NCBI GenBank assembly: GCA_963833885.1 | Contig: CAWHZU010000005.1 | Span: 1 to 64,000 of the forward strand | Length of the DNA stretch: 64,000 bases | Reading direction: 5' to 3' | DNA from: JASHPR01 sp963833885 | Lineage (GTDB): Bacteria > Actinomycetota > Actinomycetes > Streptosporangiales > Streptosporangiaceae | Part shown: one piece after another, positions 33,568-42,564 of the stretch | Numbering within the stretch: position 1 is the stretch's first letter | Layout: the number at the start of each line of letters is the position of its first letter | Program-made: the position numbers and the translations under genes | Notes under the pieces: model-generated | Database searches by the model: none | What the model saw: only the letters and a program-made list of their open reading frames with translations | Told to the model about the DNA's origin: nothing

Positions 33568-35718
33568 TCAGGAGGCCAGGGCGTCACCATGTCCGAAAGA
33601 TGCCCGCAGCGTATCGGTCAGCAATGCGACCAGCGCCTCGAGCTGCACGTCGGCCGACGAGGAGACCTGCTGGTCCGACCCGTCCAGCGCCCGGGCGGCG
33701 AGCCCTGCCTTGCTGTCGATCAGCCCTGCGATCCGGGCGTCGATGGTCTGCGCGCCGATGATGCGCCACGCGGTCACCGGTTCTGCCTGTCCGATGCGGT
33801 GGACGCGGTCGATGGCCTGGGTCTGCTCCGCGTCGGTCCACGACATCTCGGCCAGCACGATGTTCGAGGCGACCTGCAGATTCAGGCCCACGCCAGCCGC
33901 GGTCAGCGAGCACACCGCGACCGCGACGTCCGGGTCGTTCACGAAGGCTTCGACGTTCGTCTGCCGCGCTGTGGGCGTCTGGCCGCCGCGGATCGACGAG
34001 AAGCGCACCCCCTGCCGGGCGAAGGTCTCTTCGGCTGCGTCCATCACGTCGACGTGCTTGGCGAAGAAGACGACCTTGCCGGCGTTGCGGGCCAGCTGGG
34101 CCGCGTAGTCCGCGGCCAGTTCGGCCTTCGCCTGGCCGATGCGTCGCATCAGGGTGAACACGTTTTCGCCGGACTGCGCGGTCGTCGCCTCCTTCAGCTC
34201 CGACCGGGCCACCCGGCGGACGAGGGCATGGTCGATACCCTCGGCGACGGCGTCGGAGGATCGGTTCGCGAGCGCAGTCTTGTACCGCGCTACCATCCGG
34301 CCAGCGAGGTCCCGTTCTGCCGCCCGGATCGACCGGCCGGCCCGTTCGTCCAGCTCAACGGGGAGGTCGGCGATACGGCGGGCGGGGATGTCGGCAGCGA
34401 CGTCGAGCTTGCGCCGGCGCACGATGCCCAGGTCGATCACGCACTGGCGCGCCGCGGTGTAGAAGCTTCGGTCGGCGGGGGTCAGGCTGGTGTCCTCAAG
34501 CGCGTCCATTAGCTCGTCGACGGGCTTGCTGTCGTCGATCCAGCCGAGGAACTGCCAGATCGCTTGGAAGTCCTCGATGTCGTTGATCAGCGGGGTGCCG
34601 GTCAGCGCCATCAGCAGGGGCCGGTCCGTACGGGACCGGATGCGGCCGGAGAGCGCGAGGACGTTCTGCGAGCGCTGCGAGGTCTTGTTCTTGATGAAGT
34701 GAGCCTCGTCCGCGACCATGCCACGGAAGCCGAAGTCACCGAGCCAGCGCATGTGGCGGTCGAGAACCTCGTAGTTGAGCACGACGATGTCGGCGAAGCC
34801 GTCGACAGCCTCGCCGTCGCCCTGAACCACGGTGGCCGTGCGGTGGGGCGCCCAGCGGGCCGCCTCACGGGCCCAGTTGGTCTTGACGACGTTCGGCACG
34901 ACGACGAGCAGCGGGTAGGCGTTCGCTGCCTCCGCGGCGAGCAGCGCCTGGGCCGTCTTGCCCAGACCCGGCTCATCGGCGAGCAGGAACGTCCGGTGAC
35001 CGGCAGCGGCCGCGGCGACCAGCTGCCCCTGGTGCGGCATAAGTTCCAGGCCCGCGGGGGTGAACCGTGCGGTCGGCGCCGGGAGCGCCATGCACGCCGG
35101 GGCTCCCCCGCCGGCACGCTCGAAGGAACTCAGCACCGGGCCGAGCAGCTCCCAGCCGGCCAGGCGGCGCGGACGAGACGTGCGCTGCGCAACGGCGGAG
35201 AAGTCGGGGGCCAGAAAGGGGTTCGCCAGTTGCCGGGAGATCACCGACTGCGGCACAACCCGCCGCTCCGAGCTGGCGGACGCAGCAGCGGTCTTCGTAG
35301 GCTCGATCTCTTCGCGCGCCGGTTCGATGCCGAGGTCCCGCAGCATCTCCGGCTTGAGCGACCGGGCCGCGTCGGAGACGCCGGGGCCCTCGGCCAGCAG
35401 CGCCAGCAGCCCAGCGTCCTGGACGGCGACCGTCGCGAGGATGGTCGCGAGGCCGTCCAGTCCCTTGAGCTGCTCGGCCCGATGACTGTCGCTTCCGGCC
35501 GCCGCCCGGACGCGGGCGCGCTCATCCCGCAGCAACAGGGCGACGGCCTGGAACTTCGTGCGCACGGCAGGCGTCACGCGGCCGCGCCGGGCAGCCGCCT
35601 CGACCTCACGGACGGTCCGGGCGAGCACCGGGACGACATCGCGGCGCTGGTGGACGCGGCGGTGCTTCCGCGGGGCGGTACGGCGAGCGCCCGTCTGGCG
35701 CTGGCCTGGTCGAGCCAC
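33568..35718 (-). CDS. SNF2-family helicase (SMARCAL1/HARP-like)
   Basis: 716 residues. About 190 N-terminal residues of unknown fold, basic then helical, precede the SNF2 core. Motif I is DEPGLGKTAQ near residue 243, motif II DEAH near 333, motif III LTGTPL near 370, and the second lobe carries SLTAAGVGLNLQ and motif VI QAIDRVHRIGQ near 632. All ATPase residues look intact. SMARCAL1-like proteins anneal or remodel DNA; bacterial ones also occur in defence and repair loci. GTG 35718 is chosen for AGGAG six bases upstream. It stands alone between the scarred regulator and recombinase relics. Confidence 0.86.
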   Translation of the reverse strand: MARPGQRQTGARRTAPRKHRRVHQRRDVVPVLARTVREVEAAARRGRVTPAVRTKFQAVALLLRDERARVRAAAGSDSHRAEQLKGLDGLATILATVAVQDAGLLALLAEGPGVSDAARSLKPEMLRDLGIEPAREEIEPTKTAAASASSERRVVPQSVISRQLANPFLAPDFSAVAQRTSRPRRLAGWELLGPVLSSFERAGGGAPACMALPAPTARFTPAGLELMPHQGQLVAAAAAGHRTFLLADEPGLGKTAQALLAAEAANAYPLLVVVPNVVKTNWAREAARWAPHRTATVVQGDGEAVDGFADIVVLNYEVLDRHMRWLGDFGFRGMVADEAHFIKNKTSQRSQNVLALSGRIRSRTDRPLLMALTGTPLINDIEDFQAIWQFLGWIDDSKPVDELMDALEDTSLTPADRSFYTAARQCVIDLGIVRRRKLDVAADIPARRIADLPVELDERAGRSIRAAERDLAGRMVARYKTALANRSSDAVAEGIDHALVRRVARSELKEATTAQSGENVFTLMRRIGQAKAELAADYAAQLARNAGKVVFFAKHVDVMDAAEETFARQGVRFSSIRGGQTPTARQTNVEAFVNDPDVAVAVCSLTAAGVGLNLQVASNIVLAEMSWTDAEQTQAIDRVHRIGQAEPVTAWRIIGAQTIDARIAGLIDSKAGLAARALDGSDQQVSSSADVQLEALVALLTDTLRASFGHGDALAS

Positions 35719-36084
35719 AGACTTCTCCTCTGGAATGCCGGGACACGGCAGCATGCCGCACAGCCCCGCGGCCGGGGCGAGGAACGTCCCGAGCAGAGGG
35801 CCTGGTGTTTCGAACGCCGAGCCGACTTGCGGATCTCCGGACGATCGACGCAGGCGGGCCTCTTACACGACCCTGAGCGGTCGGCTGGGGACTGGTGACC
35901 CCGGCACGGGAAAGTCGTCGGCGCACGACCGGCTGGCGTTAGCGGGTAACGCTCATGATAACGCTTGCCAGAGCGCATAATTCCCGGCCGCACTTTGGGT
36001 GCACGTCCGCAATTTGCCGCCTACAGGTCACAAGGCCGGACGTCACCGGCCGTCTCGCATGTGCGCGGCGCCAGGTTCTGGCCA

Positions 36085-36160
36085 TCGGCGAGCGCGCCGA
36101 AGGACCGATCTTCCTGGCCGCCGACGGCTGGACCGGCCTTCCCGAACGGGGCGGAGGCGG
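36085..36160 (+). pseudogene. Possible tyrosine recombinase fragment
   Basis: Reading across one frameshift, GERAEGPIFLAADG continues as RRLDRPSRTGRRR, resembling the PLFLxxDGRRLDRxxA stretch before the second half of the catalytic domain of phage/ICE integrases. It is only about 25 codons with no catalytic residue covered, so the match is weak. Confidence 0.3.
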
Positions 36161-36229
36161 TGTGGGAGCTTGCCGAGCACCGATACATCTACATCGAGGG
36201 ATCTGCTCGAGCGCGTTGGCCATGCACTG

Positions 36230-36440
36230 CAGTCGGTGTTCGTCGGCGTGCCTGGGGTATCTGTGGGCCGGGGACACACTAGGTGGTGTGGCGGCTGGAC
36301 CGGTCGCTTCGGCACCCGGCGGAGACCGTCAACGCGCTGGCCGATCGCGGGCTGGCGTTCGCCTCTCTGCATGAGGGGATCGTCCACCAGCACAGGCCGC
36401 CTGTACATCCGGCCAGGGCCCGGCAGGACACTCATGATCA
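36230..36440 (+). pseudogene. Tn3-type serine resolvase remnant
   Basis: Three frames carry consecutive pieces of a resolvase catalytic domain. YLWAGDTL (about 36258-36282) resembles YLRPGDTL; VVWRLDRSLRHPAETVNALADRG and LAFASLHEGI (36283-36383) match VVWRLDRLGRSLRHLIETVNxLxxRGIxFxSLHEGI with the LGR tripeptide lost; STSTGRLYI (about 36384-36410) matches TTTPTGRLIF in another frame. Two frameshifts and the missing N-terminal Ser motif show it is dead. It marks a past transposon or plasmid insertion. Confidence 0.65.
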
Positions 36441-36761
36441 GGTGCTCCGGTGCGCAAGAACGGATGCGGACATCGCACCGACCAGTAGCTTCCCGGCTCA
36501 CCCGCAACCGAGCCTCATCCTCCGCGCCCCCCTCCCGCGAATGCGGTCCGTGAGGTTTCCGTATGATCCGCGACAGCACCCGATCCCGGCGGCGTCGGCC
36601 CCGCCAGAGGGCTACCTGGCGTGGCTTCATACGCGGCGCCACCGGGCGCTGGCCTGGTCCGGACGCCCACGTTCACGGCCTGCACGGGGCAGGTCGCCAG
36701 CGGTGTCGAGTCAGCCAGCTCTGAGATCGTGAGCTAGGGCGGCGCGAGAGAGAATCCTGGA

Positions 36762-38675
36762 GTGACCGAACCCGACGCTTCGGCCTCGCAGTTTTCGCCG
36801 CGCACGGTGTGGGCGCGGAGACTGGAGACGCCGCTTCGCCAGTTCCTGCGCACCGAGACCGGCAGCGCGGCGGTTCTGCTGGCGGCCACGCTGGCGGCCC
36901 TGGCCTGGGCCAACATTGACCCGTCGGGGTATGCGGCGACGTGGCACACCGTGCTGGTGATCAGGTCCGGCACGACGAGCCTGGCGGATAGCTGGCAGGG
37001 CTGGGTGAACTCCGGCCTGATGGCGTTCTTCTTCCTGGTGGCCGGCCTGGAGGCGCGCCGTGAGTTCGACCTGGGCGAGCTGCGGGAGCGGCGGCGGCTG
37101 GCGCTGCCGCTGGTGGTCGCCCTGGGCGGGATGGTCGTGCCGATCGCGATCTACCTGGCCATCAACGCCGGCCGCTCATCAGCGTCCGGCTGGGGAACGG
37201 CGATGTCCACCGACACCGCATTCGCGCTTGGCGCGCTGGCGCTGATCGGCCCGGGCGTCCCCGACCGGGTTCGCACGTACCTGCTCACGTTCGCGCTCGC
37301 CGATGATGTGGCGGGGATCGTGGTCATCGCGCTGGCCTACAGCGGCCACATCGACCTCACCGCGCTGGCTGCCGGCGTTGCCATCCTCGGCGGAGTGGTG
37401 GCGGCGCGCTGGCGGGGGGTCCGCAATGGCGCGGCCTACCTGCTGCTGGGGGTGGCGGCCTGGGTTGCGTTCTTCGAGTCCGGCGTCGATCCGGTGGTGG
37501 TCGGCTTGGCGATGGGCCTGCTCGCGCTGGCCTACCCCGCTACGCGCAGCGACCTGGAGCAGGCCTCGGAATCGTTCCGGCTGTTCCGTGAGCAGCCGGT
37601 CCCGGAGCTGGCCCGCGACGCGCGGGAGAGCGTGCGGCTGGCGCTGTCGCCGAACGACCGGCTGCAGCAGCTGTTCCATCCCGCGACGAGCTACCTGATC
37701 GTGCCGTTGTTCGCCCTGGCCAACGCGGGGATCACAGTCAACGGGAGCTTCCTGGCCCGCGCCTATACCTCGCCGGTCACGCTCGGGATCCTGCTCGGCT
37801 ACGTGGTGGGGAAACCGGCCGGGACCGTCGGCGCGGCCTGGCTGCTGACCCGGGTCAGCCGCGGTGCGATCCGCCCACCGGTCGGCTGGGCGGCGGTGAC
37901 CGGTGCCGGGGCAATCGCGGGCATCGGTTTCATCGTGTCGCTGCTGATCGCCTCGCTCGCCTTCCACGGCACCCAGCTGGCCGAGGCGAAGGTGGGCGTG
38001 CTGTCCGCCGCCGTGTCCGCGTCGGCGCTTGGCTGGCTCGTTTTCCGGCTCACCGCGATGCTGCCCAAACGGCTGCGCGCCCGCGCGCTGCTCGGCACCG
38101 CCGACACCATCATCGACCTGGCGGTGCCCGTCGACCCCGATCGCGATCATGTGCGAGGCCCGGACCGGGCGCCGGTCACGCTCGTGGAATACGGCGACTT
38201 CGAGTGCCCCTACTGCGGCCGGGCCGAGGCGGTGGTCCGCGAGCTCCTGGCCGGCTATGGTGACCTGCGCTACGTATGGCGGCACCTGCCGCTCACCGAC
38301 GTGCACCCGCACGCGCAGCTCGCGGCCGAGGCCGCCGAGGCCGCCGCCGGCCAGGGCAAGTTCTGGGAGATGCACGACCAGCTACTGGACCACCAGGACG
38401 CGCTGACGGGCAAAGACCTGATCCGGTACGCCGGCGAACTCGGCCTGGACATCGACCAGTTCACCCGCGACCTGCGCAACCACGCCGGGCAGGCCAAGAT
38501 CGCTGCAGACGTGGACTCCGCCGACCTGAGCGGCGTCTCGGGCACGCCCACGTTCTTCGTCAACGGCAAGCGCCACCACGGCGCCTACGACATCAGCACG
38601 CTCTCAGACGCGGTGCGGACGGCCAGGACCCGGACCCTGATCAGCTCCCCCCGGCAGCCACGGCGCGCGTCCTGA
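36762..38675 (+). CDS. nhaA: Na+/H+ antiporter NhaA fused to a DsbA-like thioredoxin
   Basis: 637 residues. Residues ~25-430 are an NhaA antiporter (about 12 helices), with the paired-Asp ion site in TFALADDVAGIVVIALAY near 172-190 and STDTAFALGALAL near 147. After a cytoplasmic linker, residues ~460-620 form a DsbA/thioredoxin-like domain with VTLVEYGDFECPYCGRAE (CPYC active site near 482) and a cis-Pro region GVSGTPTFFVNGK near 590. This fusion occurs in other actinobacteria; how the redox domain affects transport is unknown. GTG 36762 gives the family start. It follows the recombinase relics directly. Confidence 0.9.
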   Translation: MTEPDASASQFSPRTVWARRLETPLRQFLRTETGSAAVLLAATLAALAWANIDPSGYAATWHTVLVIRSGTTSLADSWQGWVNSGLMAFFFLVAGLEARREFDLGELRERRRLALPLVVALGGMVVPIAIYLAINAGRSSASGWGTAMSTDTAFALGALALIGPGVPDRVRTYLLTFALADDVAGIVVIALAYSGHIDLTALAAGVAILGGVVAARWRGVRNGAAYLLLGVAAWVAFFESGVDPVVVGLAMGLLALAYPATRSDLEQASESFRLFREQPVPELARDARESVRLALSPNDRLQQLFHPATSYLIVPLFALANAGITVNGSFLARAYTSPVTLGILLGYVVGKPAGTVGAAWLLTRVSRGAIRPPVGWAAVTGAGAIAGIGFIVSLLIASLAFHGTQLAEAKVGVLSAAVSASALGWLVFRLTAMLPKRLRARALLGTADTIIDLAVPVDPDRDHVRGPDRAPVTLVEYGDFECPYCGRAEAVVRELLAGYGDLRYVWRHLPLTDVHPHAQLAAEAAEAAAGQGKFWEMHDQLLDHQDALTGKDLIRYAGELGLDIDQFTRDLRNHAGQAKIAADVDSADLSGVSGTPTFFVNGKRHHGAYDISTLSDAVRTARTRTLISSPRQPRRAS

Positions 38676-38954
38676 TCAGCTCAGCACCGCAGGCGCAGAA
38701 TGCACAGGCCTGGAGGGCCAGCACCTTGACCAGCACCGAACCGTTGTGCGCGCGGATCGGCGGCTACGTAGCGCTCGGTGAGGATGGTCTTATCACGGAA
38801 CGTGATTTTGGCCTGGCTGAAGCTCCATGCGCGAACTCGCGAAGTTAGCCAGGTACCGCCTGCTCCTTGCGTGTTGATCTCTCGCAGTGACGCCGTCCAC
38901 CGCCGTTGCCCGCCTTGCCGGTGGGCCCGGACGGTTTTGCCATACGGTCTAGGT
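38676..38954. other. Intergenic, no feature recognised
   Basis: 279 bp between the antiporter gene and the next small gene. Open frames are short and lack family features. A -10-like TACGGT lies shortly before ATG 38955, too weak to call. Confidence 0.5.
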
Positions 38955-39440
38955 ATGCCTGCCAGGAAGCGGCCCACGCCCCAGGACGCGGTTACCGCCC
39001 GCCGGATCCTGCTCGACGGGATGGCCCGGGACAGCGAGGTGCCGGAGTTGGCTGGCGGGCTAGCGCCGCTGCATCCGCGCGACGATACCTTCCCAGGCGA
39101 GGTCCTCCTCCAGATTGCCGCCGACGCGCTGGCCTGGTGCCAGGCCAGCCGCGCCGACCCGCTGGCCTTGGAAGGGATGTCGCAGCGGTTCCTGCCGGAA
39201 TGCGCATTCCGCGGTAGGCAGAACAAGAAGCTTCAGTTCGCTGTCCTGGCGGCGGCGCTGCATGGCGGAGCCGAGCCTGATTTGCTCGACGAGGTCGCCT
39301 GGTGGCAGACCGACGACTTCTGGCAGTACGCCCTGTACGCTGCCGTCGGTTATATCCGCGCCGCCGCCAGCCGAGCCGGCGTGCCGGTGCGCCAGGTATG
39401 CCAGGAACTGGCCCAGCGCGCCGGCCCGCAGCCCGAATGA
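38955..39440 (+). CDS. Hypothetical helical protein
   Basis: 161 residues; no family recognised. It is mostly helical, with Trp-rich DEVAWWQTDDFWQYALYAAVGYIRAAASRAG near residue 113-143 and a final RQVCQELAQR. Composition and codon use match the neighbours, and the frame is clean, so a real protein is likely. ATG 38955 is preferred over longer upstream frames because GGT precedes it and the coding bias starts there. The next gene on the strand, 95 bp on, is pRiA4b ORF3-like; such pairs recur on accessory DNA, so a joint role is possible. Confidence 0.65.
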   Translation: MPARKRPTPQDAVTARRILLDGMARDSEVPELAGGLAPLHPRDDTFPGEVLLQIAADALAWCQASRADPLALEGMSQRFLPECAFRGRQNKKLQFAVLAAALHGGAEPDLLDEVAWWQTDDFWQYALYAAVGYIRAAASRAGVPVRQVCQELAQRAGPQPE

Positions 39441-39535
39441 ACCCTCGCCCAATGCCCCCTGACGAGTGGGCCCGCGAGCGGCTGAGCTAATCCGCTGGCG
39501 GGCCGAGCAGCAACTGCCGGGACAGGAGGTGGACC

Positions 39536-40099
39536 ATGGCACGGACATGGTTGTCGATCCGGGTGGACCTGGTCGAGGGCCACGGTGAGCAGTACTGGCC
39601 GCGGCCCGGGCGGATCTTCGCGGCGGCGCGCAGCCACAGCTTCAGGCAACTCGCCGACGCTATCGACGACGCATTTGCCCGATGGGATCGATCCCACCTA
39701 CAGGAGTTCACCCTCGCCGGCCAGATCCGGCTGTGCCGGCCGGACCCGGACTGGGAGATCGAAGGCGAAATCACCGAAGACTACCAGCGCGTCAAGCTGT
39801 CGCGGCTGCAGCCGGGCGAACAGTTCGTGTACGTCTTCGACCTCGGCGACGACTGGGCGCACCTGTGCACGGTCGGCGCCCAGCGGATCGACCCCGTCGA
39901 GGTGCTTGGCATCGTTCCAGACCAGCCGCTGCCGTACTGGGGCTGGGGCGACATTCCCGACCAGTACCGCCGCCGGTGGGACGGCGACGACGGCGAGTCG
40001 GCTCAGCCCGCGGATCCCGGGCTCGCTGATCTTCCGCCGCTTCGGCCGGGCTGGGGCCCGCCAGCCGACGGCCGAGGCGCAGCACCAGCAGAATCGTGA
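39536..40099 (+). CDS. pRiA4b ORF3-like protein
   Basis: 187 residues. IRVDLVEGHGEQYWPRPGRIFAAARSHSFRQLADAIDDAF and the central FVYVFDLGDDWAHLCTVG (near residue 100) match the PRiA4_ORF3 family, a beta-rich domain named from Agrobacterium plasmid pRiA4b and common on plasmids and integrated elements. Function unknown; some members appear in regulatory or fusion proteins. ATG 39536 follows GGAGG at six bases. The C-terminal 40 residues are Pro/Gly/Asp-rich and probably disordered. It is convergent with the ABC permease operon. Confidence 0.82.
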   Translation: MARTWLSIRVDLVEGHGEQYWPRPGRIFAAARSHSFRQLADAIDDAFARWDRSHLQEFTLAGQIRLCRPDPDWEIEGEITEDYQRVKLSRLQPGEQFVYVFDLGDDWAHLCTVGAQRIDPVEVLGIVPDQPLPYWGWGDIPDQYRRRWDGDDGESAQPADPGLADLPPLRPGWGPPADGRGAAPAES

Positions 40100-40150
40100 T
40101 CAAGGCCATCATGCGCGCAACGGGGCACGCTGCCATGCCGTATCAGGGCG

Positions 40151-40981
40151 TCATGCGTCGCGGGATTTCAGGACGAGCGCGCCGAGGAGAAGGGCGCCCG
40201 CGGTCCACAGGGCGACGACGCCGAGACCCTGCCAGGGGGTGAGCGGCAGGCTGTTCAGCCCGGTCGTGGCCAGGGCGTCCTGGCCTGCGGGCAGGGGGCC
40301 GATCTGGTCCAGGTGACGGGCGAGGGGCGGGTTGGAGATGACGGCCGCGGCGATCGGGAGCAGGTACAGCACGCCGAGCACCAGGCCGATGGCGGCCGCG
40401 GAGTCGCGTACCGCTGCGGCGAGCCCGAGGCTGAGCAGGGCGATGAGCGTCAGGTACAGGACCGCACCGGCGGCGGCCCTGAAGTCGGTGGCCGAGGTGA
40501 GGGACGGGTATCCATGCGCGGGGGTGAAGCCGTGGCCGGGCAGGATCAGCCGCCCGGCGAGCGCGGCGCCTGCGACCGCTAGCGCTGAGGCGGCGAGCAC
40601 CGGGGCGGTGAGCACCGCGGCCTTGGCGAACAACCAGGTCAGCCGCCGGGGCATCGCGGTCAGCGACAGCTTGATCATCCCGGTGCTGTACTCGTTGCCG
40701 ATGGCCAGCACGCCTGCGACGGCTACTACCGCCTGGCCCGGGTCGATTCCGGTGAAGCTGACCATGGCGGGGTCGATCCCGCACTTGGCTGACTGGCACC
40801 GGGCCGCGCTGGCCGCCGCCGCCCCGACGGCAACGGTCAGCGCGACGGCCCCGGCCAGCAGCCACGATGGGCCAGCCACGGTGCGGAACTTGGTCCACTC
40901 TGCTTTCAGGGCCGCAGCGGCGGCGTGCAGGGCCTGGCCCAGCAGATAGCGCGGCGGAGCGACCCGGGCCGTGAGGCTCAT
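40151..40981 (-). CDS. ABC-2 transporter permease (second permease)
   Basis: 276 residues with six helices. ALKAEWTKFRTVAGPSWLLAGA near the start is the membrane-entry segment typical of actinobacterial ABC-2 permeases, and NEYSTGMIKLSLTAMPRR lies in the coupling region. CQSAKC sits in the first outer loop. ATG 40981 overlaps the preceding permease TGA as ATGA. Bases 40536-40757 are duplicated 7.6 kb away inside a broken regulator gene, while this copy is intact. It likely forms a heterodimeric exporter with the next gene's product and the ATPase at 42561. Confidence 0.85.
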   Translation of the reverse strand: MSLTARVAPPRYLLGQALHAAAAALKAEWTKFRTVAGPSWLLAGAVALTVAVGAAAASAARCQSAKCGIDPAMVSFTGIDPGQAVVAVAGVLAIGNEYSTGMIKLSLTAMPRRLTWLFAKAAVLTAPVLAASALAVAGAALAGRLILPGHGFTPAHGYPSLTSATDFRAAAGAVLYLTLIALLSLGLAAAVRDSAAAIGLVLGVLYLLPIAAAVISNPPLARHLDQIGPLPAGQDALATTGLNSLPLTPWQGLGVVALWTAGALLLGALVLKSRDA

Positions 40982-42564
40982 GCGTCTCTCCGGCGCAGCA
41001 GGAAGAAGGCCAGCGCCAGCGCGGCAGCCGCCCACGCGCATTCCACCGCCAGCCCGGCCCACGGCGCGAGCGGGTAGTACCCGTTAGTCAGGGGGTAGAC
41101 GGCGAGGAGCTGATGGAACTGGGGGACTGCCTGCTGTACGGACAAGGCGGCGGCCGGGGTGATCTGCAGCGGCCAGCCTCCCCCGCCTCCTGGGCCGCTG
41201 CCTTGCGGCTGCGACCCGGACAGCGGGCCGAAGGCGAGCAGATACGGGACGACGATCACCAGGATCACGATGGCGACGGCTGGCGCGCTGCGCCGCACGA
41301 TGGTGCCGATCGCGAGCGCGAGCACCGCAGCCACGGCGAGCAGCGCCCCGGTGCCGACGACCATCCGTGCCTCGGTGAGCAGCGAAACCGGCCACGCCAG
41401 GGGTCCGGCCCGGAGCAGCAGGGGCGTGCCGATGACGAGCGCGAAGGTGGCGGCGACCAGGCCGGCGACGAAGCCGACCGTGCCAATCGCGACGGCCTTG
41501 GCGGCCAGCAGACGGCCACGGCGGGGTGCGGCGGTCAGCGAGACCCAGATCAGCCTGCGCCGGTACTCGGTGGTCATGAACATCGCGGCCACCACGATCA
41601 GCGGGATCAGCCCGAAGAACGTCCCGGCCAGCGCCTGCTGGAGGGACTGGCCATTTCCGCCGTACGCCTCCCCGGCGGCGGGGCCGATGTCGCCGAAACT
41701 GGCTACGGCGAGCGCGCCGGCGCTCTGGCGGAGCGCGCCGCGCGCTGGCACGCCGAAGTTCGGGCCGCCTACGTTGGTTCCCGTCCATCCGGTAGCGGGC
41801 CAGGAGAGCCCGATGTGGCGGAAGGCGCCCGTGGCCCGGGTGCAGAAGTTGGAGTCGAACGTACAGAACCTGGACTCGTAGTAAGAGCCGGCGGCGAAGA
41901 GCCCGGCTTGCACCGTGGAGGTTAGCCCCGGAAGGGTCGCGGTGCCGACCAGCGTCCAGTGGGCGCCGTCGGCGGAGTCGTACCCGGTGATCGTGCCGCC
42001 GTCGCGGACCAGCCGCAGCCAGCGCGGCGCGGACGCGGACACGCGGCCGGCCAGGCCCGGCGTGTCGTTGATGTAGTCCCATTGCATCCGCACGCCGTTG
42101 GACCCGGTGACCATCATCGCCGCGTACGCCGAGCCCTGCGACGTGCTCTCCTTGATGATGATCCCGGCCTTGGACCACGGTTGCAGGCCGGGGCCCATCC
42201 GGGGAGCGCCGTTGCCGGCCTGGCTGACTTCGACCTGGCCGGTCAGCGACGTCACCTGCGCGGTGATCGTGCCGTTGCCCGTCACCGGCTGGTGCGCGAA
42301 GTAGAGCGCGTCCAGGACCGGTATGCCGCCAGGCCCGGTCGGCTGCACTGGGCAGGCGGACGGCCCGCTGGACGATACGCAGGAGCTGCTGACATCGCTG
42401 GAGACGAAGACGAAGGCGGTGATCGCCGCGATCGTGAGGAGCACCGCGATCACCCAGCCGCGCACGGTGCGGAACTTGGTCCACTCGGCGTGCACCAGAT
42501 ACCAGAAGCTCTCCCGCTCCGGGGTCACCGGGGAGCGGTGCGGTGTTGCGGTCTCCGTCGTCAT
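40978..42564 (-). CDS. ABC-2 permease with lectin-like (DUF1349-type) ectodomain
   Basis: 528 residues. The first helix lies at about residues 37-57 (WVIAVLLTIAAITAFVFV), then an extracytoplasmic insertion of about 250 residues, then five more helices from about 325. The insertion reads like a concanavalin/DUF1349 beta-sandwich: DALYFAHQPVTGNGTITAQV, PWSKAGIIIKEST, VRMQWDYIND, RWLRLVRDGGTITGYDSADGAHWTLVG. Such domains bind glycans or proteins. CVSSSGPSAC and CTFDSNFC may form disulfides. Adjacent permease and ATPase genes share ATGA overlaps, so it is one operon. The helix-ectodomain-helix layout is unusual for ABC-2 exporters. Confidence 0.8.
   Translation of the reverse strand: MTTETATPHRSPVTPERESFWYLVHAEWTKFRTVRGWVIAVLLTIAAITAFVFVSSDVSSSCVSSSGPSACPVQPTGPGGIPVLDALYFAHQPVTGNGTITAQVTSLTGQVEVSQAGNGAPRMGPGLQPWSKAGIIIKESTSQGSAYAAMMVTGSNGVRMQWDYINDTPGLAGRVSASAPRWLRLVRDGGTITGYDSADGAHWTLVGTATLPGLTSTVQAGLFAAGSYYESRFCTFDSNFCTRATGAFRHIGLSWPATGWTGTNVGGPNFGVPARGALRQSAGALAVASFGDIGPAAGEAYGGNGQSLQQALAGTFFGLIPLIVVAAMFMTTEYRRRLIWVSLTAAPRRGRLLAAKAVAIGTVGFVAGLVAATFALVIGTPLLLRAGPLAWPVSLLTEARMVVGTGALLAVAAVLALAIGTIVRRSAPAVAIVILVIVVPYLLAFGPLSGSQPQGSGPGGGGGWPLQITPAAALSVQQAVPQFHQLLAVYPLTNGYYPLAPWAGLAVECAWAAAALALAFFLLRRRDA

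Larger units (their letters stand above)
35719..36761. other. Degraded accessory stretch with recombinase relics
   Basis: About 1 kb without an intact gene. It contains a possible tyrosine-integrase scrap (36085-36160) and a frameshifted serine resolvase (36230-36440). Between 36441 and 36761 I see no coherent coding signal. Confidence 0.6.

Noticed and set aside
33495..33570. tRNA-like phrase (GTAGCTCAATGGC)
   Set aside because: No matching acceptor stem, anticodon loop or TPsiC arm could be drawn around it.
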